From Flavobacteriales bacterium (GTDB lineage Bacteria; Bacteroidota; Bacteroidia; Flavobacteriales_G; Salibacteraceae), in contig JABJJW010000012.1 of assembly GCA_018660685.1 (NCBI GenBank), positions 329,381-393,380 of the forward strand: a stretch of 64,000 nucleotides of DNA, read 5' to 3'. Below the pieces are notes generated by a model. That model was not told the DNA's origin. It made no database searches and worked only from the letters and a program-made list of their open reading frames with translations. Numbering within the stretch: position 1 is the first letter of the stretch; every line of letters starts with the position of its first letter. The position numbers and the translations under genes are program-made. Shown in pieces: positions 9,072 to 17,851 of the stretch.

Positions 9072-9674
9072 ATGAAACGATTAGTTCAAATAGCAGCACT
9101 CGGTCTAGGCATCGTAGTCGTTGCGTTCAAACCAATTGATGATGGCATTAAAACGCTCGACATCAAACCAGAAGCAAGTAAAATAGAATGGGTAGGAGAA
9201 AAAATAACTGGAAGCCACAATGGTCTTATTGCACTCAAAGGAGGAACACTCCAAGTTGATGGCAATAAGATTATTGGAGGATCTTTCGAAGTGGATATGA
9301 ACTCAATGACTGTAGAAGACATCCAAGGAGAGTACGGAGCCAAATTATTGGGTCATCTCAAATCAAATGACTTCTTCGCTGTTTCTGATTTTGGAACCGC
9401 AAAATTCAAAATCGAAAAGGTTGAATCCAACAAATCAGGAGAGTACAACACAATGATTCATGGACAACTGAGCATCAAAGGACAAACTCACCCAATTTCC
9501 TTCCCTGCAAACGTGCAGATGAATGATGGTAAGCTCGCTGCTTACGGTGAAATCGAAGTTGATCGAACGAAGTACGATATCCATTACGGGTCGGCTAGCT
9601 TCTTTGACAATTTGGGTGACAAAGCAATATCCGATAGCTTTAAACTTAAGGTAAGCCTAGGGGCAAAAATTTAA
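9072..9674 (+). CDS. YceI family lipocalin-like protein
   Basis: A 200-residue exported protein with a signal peptide (hydrophobic residues about 5-19) followed by the YceI lipocalin-like barrel. Typical family blocks are KIEWVGEKITGSHNG near residue 40, SFEVDMNSM, LKSNDFF, GQLSIKGQTHPISFPA and the ending SDSFKLKV. YceI proteins bind long isoprenoid or amide lipids in the periplasm and are often linked with oxidative or acid stress. The divergent redoxin gene and the shared palindrome fit a stress-regulated pair, though that is inference. A strong terminator follows at 9698. Confidence 0.9.
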   Translation: MKRLVQIAALGLGIVVVAFKPIDDGIKTLDIKPEASKIEWVGEKITGSHNGLIALKGGTLQVDGNKIIGGSFEVDMNSMTVEDIQGEYGAKLLGHLKSNDFFAVSDFGTAKFKIEKVESNKSGEYNTMIHGQLSIKGQTHPISFPANVQMNDGKLAAYGEIEVDRTKYDIHYGSASFFDNLGDKAISDSFKLKVSLGAKI

Positions 9675-9697
9675 AGCAAAGCTTTCGAGCAAATAAC

Positions 9698-9726
9698 AAA
9701 CCCTGGGTATCCGCCCGGGGTTTTTT
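9698..9726 (+). terminator. Rho-independent terminator after YceI
   Basis: An 8-bp stem (9700-9707 ACCCTGGG with 9714-9721 CCCGGGGT, one G-T pair), a six-base loop and a T run at 9721-9726. It separates the YceI gene from rnhB. Confidence 0.85.
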
Positions 9727-9743
9727 GTTGGTAGATTCGTTCA

Positions 9744-10349
9744 ATGTTGGATGCGAGGCTACAATCTTCTAGAGTCGAGGCAGGATGCGACGAGGTTGGG
9801 CGGGGTTGTCTCGCTGGCCCAGTTACAGCAGCAGCTGTCATCCTCCCACGAGATTTTAAACACCCGAACCTGAATGACTCTAAAGCTGTATCCAAAACCA
9901 AGCGAGATCAACTCAGGAAAATCATAGAGAAAGAAGCCATCGCTTGGGCTGTGAAATTTATCTCGCCTTCAAAAATTGATAAAATCAACATATTAAGAGC
10001 ATCGTTTCTAGCTATGGAGCAAGCGGTTGAACAACTGAAAACCCAACCGGAATACTTGTTGATCGACGGGAATCGTTTCATTTCTAATTTGACCATACCG
10101 TTCGAGTGCATCGTTCAGGGCGATTCTAAAAACGGTTCCATTGCTGCGGCATCGATATTGGCGAAGACGCATCGAGACGACTACATGAGAAAAATTCACG
10201 CAGAATTTCCCTACTACGCATGGGACTCAAATGTTGGCTACCCAACAAAGGCTCATCGCGATGGGATTAGAAAGCACGGCGCAACAAAATATCACCGACA
10301 AAGCTTTCAGCTTCTCCCGCCTCAACTTGAACTTGATTTCGGGAATTAA
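9744..10349 (+). CDS. rnhB: Ribonuclease HII
   Basis: Cytoplasmic endonuclease that removes RNA from RNA-DNA hybrids, including single misincorporated ribonucleotides. The four acidic catalytic residues are visible: Asp16 and Glu17 in GCDEVGRGCLAGPV, Asp109 in LLIDGN, and Asp127 in VQGDSKNGSIAAAS. The 201-residue length is normal. The ATG at 9744 puts the first catalytic motif at the usual distance. It follows a terminator and so should have its own promoter, possibly within the 17-base gap or inside the terminator region; none is convincing. Confidence 0.97.
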   Translation: MLDARLQSSRVEAGCDEVGRGCLAGPVTAAAVILPRDFKHPNLNDSKAVSKTKRDQLRKIIEKEAIAWAVKFISPSKIDKINILRASFLAMEQAVEQLKTQPEYLLIDGNRFISNLTIPFECIVQGDSKNGSIAAASILAKTHRDDYMRKIHAEFPYYAWDSNVGYPTKAHRDGIRKHGATKYHRQSFQLLPPQLELDFGN

Positions 10350-10404
10350 CAGTCACTGATTAAAAGTCCTCTTAGCTCTTATGAACCTGCCCAATCTACC
10401 TCGT

Positions 10405-10412
10405 TAGTTTTG
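10405..10412 (+). promoter_or_regulatory. Possible -7 element close to the start of the 749-aa gene
   Basis: TAGTTTTG matches TAnnTTTG exactly and ends four bases before the ATG at 10417. If used, the mRNA would be leaderless or nearly so. No TTG -33 element is seen at 18-23 bases upstream, so a chance match remains possible. Confidence 0.35.
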
Positions 10413-10413
10413 T

Positions 10414-12663
10414 GTGATGCGATGGCTCTGGATTCTCCTTTTTCTTCTCGTAATCTCTGCAGGAGGTTGGTATGCTTATACGAAGTACTTTACGCAAGAG
10501 ACCGGGATGGAGTCGCACTTCATTCCAGGTGATGCTTGGTTAGTCTACAAGTCCGACTCAACTGATCGAGAGAGCTTTATCCTCTCTCAGCTAATTGATG
10601 AGGCCACAATGAAGGCGGCGATGGATATCATCGCTGACCTGGGTGTTGAGGAATGGCTGTTCTACACTTGTGCTGAGGATGACCGTTTTGGCTTGATAGC
10701 GTACGGAGCTTCTAGTTCGATTCAATCGGAAGTATTCACTGCATCCCACGTCTCTTCTCAATTCACGATTCTCTCTAATTACCCGGTTCAATTAGAAGAA
10801 GAACATTTGAAAGACGAGCTTTTCCTTAAAGCGCAAAAGCGTTCAAATAATTTTTGCCTGTTGGGCACAGAGGGCACTCTCCGAAAAATATCAAGCTATT
10901 TTCCAGCGAGCACAGTCAATATATTGAAAACATTTATTGAGGATAGTTGGGTAACGCTGAACATAAAAGAGACCACACAACTTGTACAAATTGACGGCGT
11001 CGGTCTCTCGAAACAAGACCATTCGAGCAAACCATCATCCTCTGCCCTATTGAGATACCTACCGGCTCAGTGCAATTCTGCTCTTGTCATGAGCTTGGAT
11101 TCAAACATGTCGGTTCTCATTGCATCGATCCCGGATGAGTCGACTGGAAATGCATTTACGGCTCTTGGTGCTTCTAAATTTGAGAACCGTATGGAAGACG
11201 AGGCATCCTATAACGGTATTCAGATTGGCATAAGTAGTACCACTCACATTCCGATGCCCCTTGAGTTTGATTGGACTGACGAGGCATTCTATGCCGATCT
11301 CGGCTCATTCTTCATCTTCACTGAAACAGTGGATCAGATAAGAAGCATTATTGACGACTATGTTGCGGATGATGTTCTAACCCGTTCGATCTATTTCAAG
11401 ACACTCGAAAGTGCGATTACGGATGCTCAATTCAGTTTTTATGTGCGTCCGTCAGCTCAGAGCCTCGAGAACGAACTTGTAGAAGTCTCCGATTCTGATC
11501 ATGGTATCAACTCCATTGTATTTCAGCGTCACGCAGAAATTCCCTACCAAACATTCTTCAATCTAGCGGTATCCAGAAATGAAGAATTGAGAGATCAGTG
11601 TCCTATTCTTTGGAGCATGTATGCAGATTCAGAGATAACCGGAGGTCCATGGCGATTCAAGAATCACTATACCAATGTAGAGGAGATCATCATACAGGAT
11701 TCTCAGCACCAACTGTACCTGATTAATGCGGATGGAAAGACGCTTTGGAAAAAGCAACTTGACGAGCCGGTAATTGAAGACATCCAACAAGTCGATCTAT
11801 ATGGGAATGACAAGTTTCAAATCCTATTTACCACCGCATCTTACCTCATGGCAGTAGATCGAAATGGAAATAATGTGTCAGGATTTCCTATGAAAATGAA
11901 TAATAAGGCAACAGCAGCTCCCGCATTGGTACGATACGAAAAGAACGGTGATGCGCGAATTATTGTCGGGGATGGACCGTTGATTAGAAATATTGGCGGT
12001 AATGGCGAAGCGGTGAAAGGCTGGAAGAGCCCGGAATTGTCAGATCAACTAGAACTCCCTATCGCGTATCGATCCTTCGATGGAAAGGACTACCTAATTG
12101 CATTTTCACGCGATCACAAGCTTTATTTCTTGGATCGTAGAGGCAAATTGAGGGGCCGACCTCAGCAGATAGTTGAACACTTGAAAGAACCTGAAATCTA
12201 CATCGGCTCCAGTCTTTCAACTTCTTTTATATCAGGCTATGATTCATTGGGTAAAATCCACCTTCATCAACTAAACGGTGACACATCTTCGAGCACAATT
12301 CTCCCGGTAGGTACTGCTGTAGTAGCGAATATGATCGACGTGCCTTCGAAGTCAATTGCCATACTTAATGGAGATCGTATTTACTACAGAGATGGCGATG
12401 GTTCAGTGAAATTGGACTACTTGCTTCCCGAAACGATGATTGCAGATATTCACCTAGTAGACCGAGCCAAAAACTGGATTGCAGTTTCAAGCGAAGACGG
12501 CATGAATACTTATGTAATCGACTTGAATGGAAAGATGCTCGATCGCATGCCTGTTGATGGTACCGGTAAACCCATCATGCTAGACGTAGATGGGAATAGT
12601 GTTCCTGAGTTATGTGTAAAATCCGAAGGCGGTGAAATTGTTCTTTATCAACTGACGAACTAG
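10414..12663 (+). CDS. Large membrane-anchored protein with C-terminal propeller-like repeats
   Basis: About 749 residues (GTG 10414, or ATG 10417 one codon in). A single N-terminal membrane anchor (about residues 4-22) is followed by an extracytoplasmic domain beginning FIPGDAWLVYKSDS, reminiscent of DUF3352-like proteins, up to about residue 410. The second half has short repeats of the type 'LxNADGKTLWKKQL', 'AVDRNGNNVSGFP' and 'VIDLNGKMLDRMP', as in PQQ/beta-propeller proteins, ending with a last blade near residue 745. No catalytic motif is recognised. It may be a periplasmic scaffold or sensor. Its stop overlaps the stop of the convergent glucosaminidase by four bases. Confidence 0.75.
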   Translation: MMRWLWILLFLLVISAGGWYAYTKYFTQETGMESHFIPGDAWLVYKSDSTDRESFILSQLIDEATMKAAMDIIADLGVEEWLFYTCAEDDRFGLIAYGASSSIQSEVFTASHVSSQFTILSNYPVQLEEEHLKDELFLKAQKRSNNFCLLGTEGTLRKISSYFPASTVNILKTFIEDSWVTLNIKETTQLVQIDGVGLSKQDHSSKPSSSALLRYLPAQCNSALVMSLDSNMSVLIASIPDESTGNAFTALGASKFENRMEDEASYNGIQIGISSTTHIPMPLEFDWTDEAFYADLGSFFIFTETVDQIRSIIDDYVADDVLTRSIYFKTLESAITDAQFSFYVRPSAQSLENELVEVSDSDHGINSIVFQRHAEIPYQTFFNLAVSRNEELRDQCPILWSMYADSEITGGPWRFKNHYTNVEEIIIQDSQHQLYLINADGKTLWKKQLDEPVIEDIQQVDLYGNDKFQILFTTASYLMAVDRNGNNVSGFPMKMNNKATAAPALVRYEKNGDARIIVGDGPLIRNIGGNGEAVKGWKSPELSDQLELPIAYRSFDGKDYLIAFSRDHKLYFLDRRGKLRGRPQQIVEHLKEPEIYIGSSLSTSFISGYDSLGKIHLHQLNGDTSSSTILPVGTAVVANMIDVPSKSIAILNGDRIYYRDGDGSVKLDYLLPETMIADIHLVDRAKNWIAVSSEDGMNTYVIDLNGKMLDRMPVDGTGKPIMLDVDGNSVPELCVKSEGGEIVLYQLTN

Positions 12664-13643
12664 CTACCGGCGAACAGCTTGGCCATTTTTCCGACCTCAC
12701 GAAGCTTCACTTTCTGGCCGGCATTTAGCGTTCCATCTTTCGTAAGATCATTGATCTTGATCAATCTCTTAATCTTCACTCCGAATCTCTGAGATACGTG
12801 CCACACGGTTTCGCCGGCTTGAACCGTATGATATGTCTTTCTAGCATTTCTCCGCTTGGGTTGTAAGTAGATAATCTCGCCTGGAACTATCCTCGTATTC
12901 TTATTTAGATCGTTGTACTTGATGATCTGCCATCGACCCATGTCATGTCGATCTGCAATTGCTTCAGGAGTATCCCCCGTATTGGCAATCACGTACTTAA
13001 TGTTGTTATCACTAACCTTAATAGTCCTAACTGCCAGCGCATTCGGCTTAGTTGTCATTTCTGGTTCAGGCTTCACCTTTTCAACCGGGACTTGATCAGG
13101 TAGTTTCTTTGAACGGTCATATTTAGCTAGGTCGTTCTCTTCAATTATTTTGATGAGCAAATCTGGATACTTCGGGTTCGTAGCGTAACCGGCTTTTTTC
13201 AAACCTCTTGCCCAACCTTTATAGTCGGCTGTCTTGAGATTGAACAGCTCGGCGTATCGATCTCGCGTTCTTAAAAACTCACTGTGATCGCGATAAGAAT
13301 CGTAAACTGAATAGTACTTTCTGAAACACTCGTTCTTCTCGTCATCGTCTTGAATGAATGTTGGTCCTTCCCAACCTTTATGGCATTTAATTCCGAAATG
13401 ATTTCGGGCGTACTTCGCCAATGGGCTATTTCCATAATCGCTCTCCAACATACCTTGAGCTAAGGTGATGCTTGCAGGAACTCCCGACGAATGCATTTCT
13501 CGTATTGCTTGATCCCTGTAAGTATCGATGTAATCAATCTTGCTCATCCTAGGCTCAGAAGGCTGCGATTGGGCCCCTAGAGACATGGTGAGGAAACAAC
13601 TTACGATAGCGAGTGCTATCCAATTATTACTTTGCATTCCCAT
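12660..13643 (-). CDS. Glucosaminidase with two LysM motifs
   Basis: Exported peptidoglycan hydrolase, 327 residues (start 13643 or the in-frame ATG at 13637). The signal peptide (about 8-24) precedes a GH73/FlgJ-type beta-N-acetylglucosaminidase domain (about 35-180) with the proposed catalytic Glu67 in AQGMLESDYG and the downstream NHFGIKC and FRKYYSVYDSYRDHSEFL blocks. A linker then leads to two LysM motifs (about 205-260 and 271-318; the second starts YHTVQAGETVWHVS). The likely role is septum or cell-wall turnover. It is divergent from rsgA over an 82-base region with tandem repeats. Confidence 0.93.
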   Translation of the reverse strand: MGMQSNNWIALAIVSCFLTMSLGAQSQPSEPRMSKIDYIDTYRDQAIREMHSSGVPASITLAQGMLESDYGNSPLAKYARNHFGIKCHKGWEGPTFIQDDDEKNECFRKYYSVYDSYRDHSEFLRTRDRYAELFNLKTADYKGWARGLKKAGYATNPKYPDLLIKIIEENDLAKYDRSKKLPDQVPVEKVKPEPEMTTKPNALAVRTIKVSDNNIKYVIANTGDTPEAIADRHDMGRWQIIKYNDLNKNTRIVPGEIIYLQPKRRNARKTYHTVQAGETVWHVSQRFGVKIKRLIKINDLTKDGTLNAGQKVKLREVGKMAKLFAGS

Positions 13644-13667
13644 AGCTTGTCTTATGACAAAATTACT

Positions 13668-13712
13668 GAGTTATTAACGGAGTTATTAACAAGCTGTTTG
13701 GGTTTATCAACA
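13668..13712. repeat. Tandem 11-bp repeat plus related site in divergent promoter region
   Basis: GAGTTATTAAC occurs twice, at 13668-13678 and 13680-13690, exactly 12 bases apart. A related TTATCAACA lies at 13704-13712. The last differs from a DnaA box (TTATCCACA) at one position and the others at two or more. The set lies between the divergent glucosaminidase and rsgA starts and could be a protein-binding array. Confidence 0.5.
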
Positions 13713-13725
13713 CAGAGATTGTTAA

Positions 13726-14652
13726 TTGGCTTTGGAAGGAACAGTGATAAAAAGTACCGGCAGTTGGTACAAAGTGAGATTGGATAGCGGAGAATTGATT
13801 GACGCGAGAACACGAGGCAAACTCAGAACTCAGGGAATCAAAAACACCAATCCAGTAGCGGTTGGTGATAAAGTCACCCTTGAATCCGACGATGACACCT
13901 CGTTCGCAATATCAGCAGTCCATGAGCGCTTCAACTATATTATTCGAAAATCGACGAAGCTTTCGAAACAAACGCACATCATTGCTGCAAATCTCGATCT
14001 CGCTCTGGTTATCACAACGCTCAAAGAACCCAAACTGAAGTTGGGTTTCGTTGATCGCTTTCTTATCACTGCTGAGGCATACAATATTCAGGCACACATC
14101 ATTTTTAACAAGGCGGATCTTCTCAATAAGGAAGAGATGGACTACCTAGAACAACTACGTGCTGCATACAAGGATTGCGGATATGAATCTTCGGTCATTT
14201 CAGTCCTCAATAATGAAGGCATCGAAGAATTGAAACAACTTATAGAAGGTAAAAAAAACCTCGTTTCTGGGCATAGCGGTGTAGGAAAAAGTTCCTTGCT
14301 CAACTCAATTAATCCGGGGGTTAACGTTAAGGTTTCTTCCGTATCAGAATCAACCGACAAAGGCCAACACACTACCACTTTTGCCGAAATGTTTGAGGTT
14401 GCACAAGACACTTACATCATTGATACTCCAGGATTAAAAAGTTTTGGACTGATTGACATGCAGCCAGAAGAATTGAAGGACTTTCTCCCAGAAATTGTCG
14501 AACGAAGCTCTGGCTGTAAATTCCACAATTGCCTCCATCTCAATGAACCGAGCTGTGCTGTTCGCGATGCATATGAGAATGGAGAGTTACCCTGGTTTCG
14601 ATACGAGAACTACCTCTACCTGATTGAAGAGCTGAAAGAATTGAAACAATGA
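13726..14652 (+). CDS. rsgA: Ribosome small subunit-dependent GTPase A
   Basis: Circularly permuted GTPase that helps mature the 30S ribosomal subunit. The order is an N-terminal OB fold (about 1-70), G4 NKAD (128-131), the G1 P-loop SGHSGVGKSS (181-190), G3 DTPG (233-236), and a C-terminal zinc site with Cys264, Cys269, His271 and Cys277. The start is non-ATG: TTG 13726, with a second in-frame TTG at 13732 that would give the family-typical EGTVIKSTGSWY start. It opens an operon of five genes that overlap or nearly touch (dtd, MBOAT, SGNH, MazG). Confidence 0.96.
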   Translation: MALEGTVIKSTGSWYKVRLDSGELIDARTRGKLRTQGIKNTNPVAVGDKVTLESDDDTSFAISAVHERFNYIIRKSTKLSKQTHIIAANLDLALVITTLKEPKLKLGFVDRFLITAEAYNIQAHIIFNKADLLNKEEMDYLEQLRAAYKDCGYESSVISVLNNEGIEELKQLIEGKKNLVSGHSGVGKSSLLNSINPGVNVKVSSVSESTDKGQHTTTFAEMFEVAQDTYIIDTPGLKSFGLIDMQPEELKDFLPEIVERSSGCKFHNCLHLNEPSCAVRDAYENGELPWFRYENYLYLIEELKELKQ

Positions 14653-15101
14653 GGGCAGTAATCCAACGGGTTTCAAATGCTTCTGTTGAGGTTGAAAGCA
14701 ATCAAATCAGTTCAATAGGCCTCGGATTCTTAGTTCTTCTGGGAATTGAAGAGGCCGATGAAAAACAGGACGCGGAATGGTTGAGCAGCAAAATTGCGGC
14801 CCTTCGTGTGTTTGCAGATGAAGAAGGGTTAATGAATAAATCAATCATTGATGTTGGTGGCGAGGTACTCGTTGTGAGTCAGTTTACATTACATGCTTCT
14901 TATAAAAAAGGGACTCGACCAAGTTTCATTAAAGCAGCGAGGCCGGAGAAGGCAAATCCACTTTACGAGTATGTCTGTGAGTCCTTAGAGTCAATCTTGG
15001 AAAAGCCAACTTTGAAAGGTGTGTTTGGCGCATATATGGATGTAAATTTGGTGAACGACGGACCCGTCACAATTATCATCGACACTAAAAACAAGGAATA
15101 G
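14649..15101 (+). CDS. dtd: D-aminoacyl-tRNA deacylase
   Basis: Cytoplasmic enzyme that hydrolyses D-amino acids (and glycine) mis-attached to tRNA. The 150-residue protein starts with the canonical MRAVIQRVSNASV and carries both signature motifs, SQFTL (77-81) and NDGPVT (136-141), which supply the Gly-cisPro chiral-selectivity loop. Its ATG overlaps the rsgA stop by four bases (ATGA), indicating translational coupling; this pairing of two translation-quality genes makes functional sense. Confidence 0.97.
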   Translation: MRAVIQRVSNASVEVESNQISSIGLGFLVLLGIEEADEKQDAEWLSSKIAALRVFADEEGLMNKSIIDVGGEVLVVSQFTLHASYKKGTRPSFIKAARPEKANPLYEYVCESLESILEKPTLKGVFGAYMDVNLVNDGPVTIIIDTKNKE

Positions 15102-15103
15102 CC

Positions 15104-16504
15104 TTGCTGTTTAACTCGCTTCCTTTTCTAATATTCCTACCAACGGTTGTGGTATTGTACTACCTCCTACCGAAGAATACCCGATGGTTTTTACTGTTAC
15201 TTGCCAGCTACTTCTTCTACGGGTTTTGGAAGATTGAGTACCTCAGTCTCATCGTCATTAGCACGACGACAGACTACTTCGCGGCTCGATTAATTTACAG
15301 TTCCAAAGCCCAAGTCAAACGAAAATTGGCTCTTGCGTTCAGCCTCTCGATGAACCTCGGTCTTCTGGCATTCTTTAAGTATTCAGGCTGGTTCATTGAA
15401 GACGTTGCGAATCCGGTTGGACTTCTCGGAGATGATGTCAGTTTGAAGTTGATGCGCTTCATGTCATTTGCGCTTCCTGTAGGAATTTCTTTTTACACGT
15501 TCCAAACCATGGGATATACGATCGATGTGTATTACGGAAAAGCCACACCCGAACGGAATCCGCTCAAATTCGCCCTTTTCGTGAGCTACTTCCCTCAACT
15601 TGTTGCAGGCCCCATCGAGCGTTTCAACACGCTCATGCCACAGCTCAACAGAGAAGTTTCGTACGACTATCGCAACATCCAACATGGTGCGCGATATATT
15701 CTTTATGGCTTGTTCATCAAGATGTGCATCGCCGACAACCTTGCTCCCATCGTCGATCAAATTTTTAATCAACCCGATATTGCTTCGAGCTCACAACTAG
15801 TATGGGGAATGATTCTCTTTGGCCTCCAGATCTACAGTGACTTCCATGGATATTCCCTCATCGCGATCGGAGTCGCCAAACTGATGGGAGTGGATCTCAT
15901 GAAGAACTTTGACGCCCCTTACTCTTCGCTGAGCATTCGAGAGTTTTGGTCCCGGTGGCATATTTCACTCTCTACGTGGTTTCGTGATTACTTATTCATT
16001 CCTCTGGGCGGAAGCCGCGTATCCACTTTGAAGTTGACCGTCAACATAATGGCGGTCTTTCTCATTAGTGGGTTATGGCATGGGGCAAACTGGACGTTTG
16101 TGGTTTGGGGCGCTCTACACGGTTTGGCCTATTTAGGTGAGAGGTGGTTCCTGTCCTCCGACACGAAGAACACGCTCAGCGTACCGCGATGGATTGCAAC
16201 GATGGCGGTGGTTTTTATAGCCTGGATATTCTTCCGAAGCGATTCAATCAACGATGCAACACTGTATATAGCTCGCATGTTTGCTTGGGAGTCAGGATCA
16301 CTTAGCATAAGCTGGGATCCTGTATTGATTTCACTTCTCGGTCTATTTCTTCTCTCGGATATTCACTTTAGAAACCGAGATTTCGATGAGTGGCTTCAGA
16401 CCAAGTCTTCTCTCCAGCGCTGGTCAGTTTATGGACTCCTCATATTCTGCACTACCGCGCTCTCAGGCACTGTTAACCACCCGTTCATATACTTCCAATT
16501 CTGA
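15104..16504 (+). CDS. MBOAT family O-acyltransferase (AlgI/DltB-like)
   Basis: Integral membrane acyltransferase of 466 residues with about ten hydrophobic helices. Family hallmarks are SYFPQLVAGPIERF (161-174), FWSRWHISLSTWFRDYLFIP (281-300) and the catalytic histidine His326 in SGLWHGANW. The start is TTG 15104, two bases after the dtd stop. Homologues (AlgI, DltB, PatA) move acyl groups across the membrane onto polysaccharides or teichoic acids. The next gene encodes a probable SGNH partner, the normal two-protein arrangement for extracellular O-acetylation. The polymer acylated here is unknown. Confidence 0.93.
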   Translation: MLFNSLPFLIFLPTVVVLYYLLPKNTRWFLLLLASYFFYGFWKIEYLSLIVISTTTDYFAARLIYSSKAQVKRKLALAFSLSMNLGLLAFFKYSGWFIEDVANPVGLLGDDVSLKLMRFMSFALPVGISFYTFQTMGYTIDVYYGKATPERNPLKFALFVSYFPQLVAGPIERFNTLMPQLNREVSYDYRNIQHGARYILYGLFIKMCIADNLAPIVDQIFNQPDIASSSQLVWGMILFGLQIYSDFHGYSLIAIGVAKLMGVDLMKNFDAPYSSLSIREFWSRWHISLSTWFRDYLFIPLGGSRVSTLKLTVNIMAVFLISGLWHGANWTFVVWGALHGLAYLGERWFLSSDTKNTLSVPRWIATMAVVFIAWIFFRSDSINDATLYIARMFAWESGSLSISWDPVLISLLGLFLLSDIHFRNRDFDEWLQTKSSLQRWSVYGLLIFCTTALSGTVNHPFIYFQF

Positions 16505-17478
16505 TGGTTATTCTCAGAAAAATAGCAGCGGTTTTTCTAGTTCTAGTAATTTCTGGATGGATCTTCGATCGCTACTTGCTTCGTGACTTTTTAGATGATC
16601 ATGCGGAACAGAAGCTACAGGTCGAGAAGATCAAGAATTGCGACGTAGTCTACATGTCTGCATCGAGTAACTTTCCTCAGTACGGCGATGATGATACAAG
16701 GAAGATTAGTCAAATGGTGGCTTCTTATTTTCCGAATCAACGTTTTGAAGCTATCAATAAACCGGCTTCGCATGCTGGAGTGTTTAAACGGTTGATGAAC
16801 TCCTTCCCAGAAAATAGTGAAGTTTCGACATTCATTATTACGATCAATTTGAGAAGCTTCGGAGCAGACTGGATATATTCAGAATTGGAATCATCCCTGA
16901 ACAAGGCTAACTTGATGTACAGCAATCGACCAGCCATCATCAATAGGGTATTGATTGGTCTTCAAGCCTACGAAAGTTTAACTGAAGAAGAGCGAACAAG
17001 TCTGCGGAATGAATACTGGGACGATCAAACTCTGCCGGTCTCTGATGCACTCATCTCTGTAAATAAATGGTGTGCAGAATATAAGTGGGGAGATTGGAAA
17101 AATCCCAAACGGCAGCTTGCCGATCAGTTTATTAAGCAATATGCCATCATCATTCAAGAGGACAACCCTCGAATCCAAGACTTGGATGCCTTAGTACATG
17201 AAGCCCAACATAGCGGGGTGAATCTTCTATTTCACATTTTGCCAGAAAACCTTGAAAAAGCCGACTCATTGGTTGGATCAGACCTCGTAGAAATTATGAA
17301 AGACAATGCCCAATTCATAGAGGAGCGCTATTCTTCAAAAGGGATCATTGTTGTGAATAACATTGATCTAGTACCATCTGAGAGCTTCACAGATAAAGAC
17401 TTTCCCACTGAACACTATGACCAGCGAGGAAGACAGGCCGTTGCAAGTTCTGTTGCCCAACAACTCAAGAAATTATGA
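16504..17478 (+). CDS. SGNH-hydrolase-like partner of MBOAT acyltransferase
   Basis: A 324-residue protein with an N-terminal membrane anchor (about 5-21) and an extracytoplasmic domain. VVYMSASSN (about 48-56) looks like the nucleophile-serine block of SGNH/GDSL enzymes, and EHYDQRGRQAVA near the C-terminus resembles their Asp/His block. It therefore resembles DltD, AlgX or PatB-type proteins that receive the acyl group exported by the MBOAT protein. Start and upstream stop overlap (TGATG), so the two are co-translated. Sequence similarity to known families is weak, and the catalytic assignment is inference. Confidence 0.7.
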   Translation: MVILRKIAAVFLVLVISGWIFDRYLLRDFLDDHAEQKLQVEKIKNCDVVYMSASSNFPQYGDDDTRKISQMVASYFPNQRFEAINKPASHAGVFKRLMNSFPENSEVSTFIITINLRSFGADWIYSELESSLNKANLMYSNRPAIINRVLIGLQAYESLTEEERTSLRNEYWDDQTLPVSDALISVNKWCAEYKWGDWKNPKRQLADQFIKQYAIIIQEDNPRIQDLDALVHEAQHSGVNLLFHILPENLEKADSLVGSDLVEIMKDNAQFIEERYSSKGIIVVNNIDLVPSESFTDKDFPTEHYDQRGRQAVASSVAQQLKKL

Positions 17479-17801
17479 CATTACAAGATGCGCAGTCCCA
17501 AGTTGACTCTTGGATTCAGACCTACGGTGTTAGGTATTTCAATCAGCTGACTAATACCGCTATACTCTCTGAAGAGGTAGGCGAACTCGCTCGAATTATG
17601 GCTCGCCGATATGGAGAGCAAAGCGAAAAGGAGAGTGACAAAAAACTGGATCTTGGAGATGAAATGGCTGACGTACTATGGGTTCTTATCTGCCTTGCTA
17701 ACCAATGTGATATAGATCTGGAGCAGGCCTTTAAAAAGAATTTAGAAAAGAAGACCTCGAGGGACAGCAATCGACACCTAAACAATCCAAAGCTGAAATA
17801 A
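17475..17801 (+). CDS. MazG-like nucleotide pyrophosphohydrolase
   Basis: A 108-residue all-alpha NTP pyrophosphohydrolase. The MazG metal-binding pattern is present: EEVGE (Glu33, Glu34, Glu37) and DEMAD (Glu63, Asp66). Proteins of this size hydrolyse non-canonical or excess NTPs to NMP plus PPi and often act as dimers or tetramers. The ATG overlaps the upstream stop by four bases. It ends the operon, immediately before a bidirectional terminator. Confidence 0.9.
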   Translation: MTLQDAQSQVDSWIQTYGVRYFNQLTNTAILSEEVGELARIMARRYGEQSEKESDKKLDLGDEMADVLWVLICLANQCDIDLEQAFKKNLEKKTSRDSNRHLNNPKLK

Positions 17802-17835
17802 AAAAGCCCTCCACGTGAATGGAAGGCTTCCTTTT
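17799..17835. terminator. Bidirectional terminator between MazG and hppA
   Basis: Stem 17804-17813 (AAGCCCTCCA) pairs with 17820-17829 (TGGAAGGCTT), with one mismatch and a six-base loop. It is flanked by an A run on the left and a T run on the right, so it can serve both convergent genes. Confidence 0.8.
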
Positions 17836-17851
17836 GAATTGTAAATTCTCT

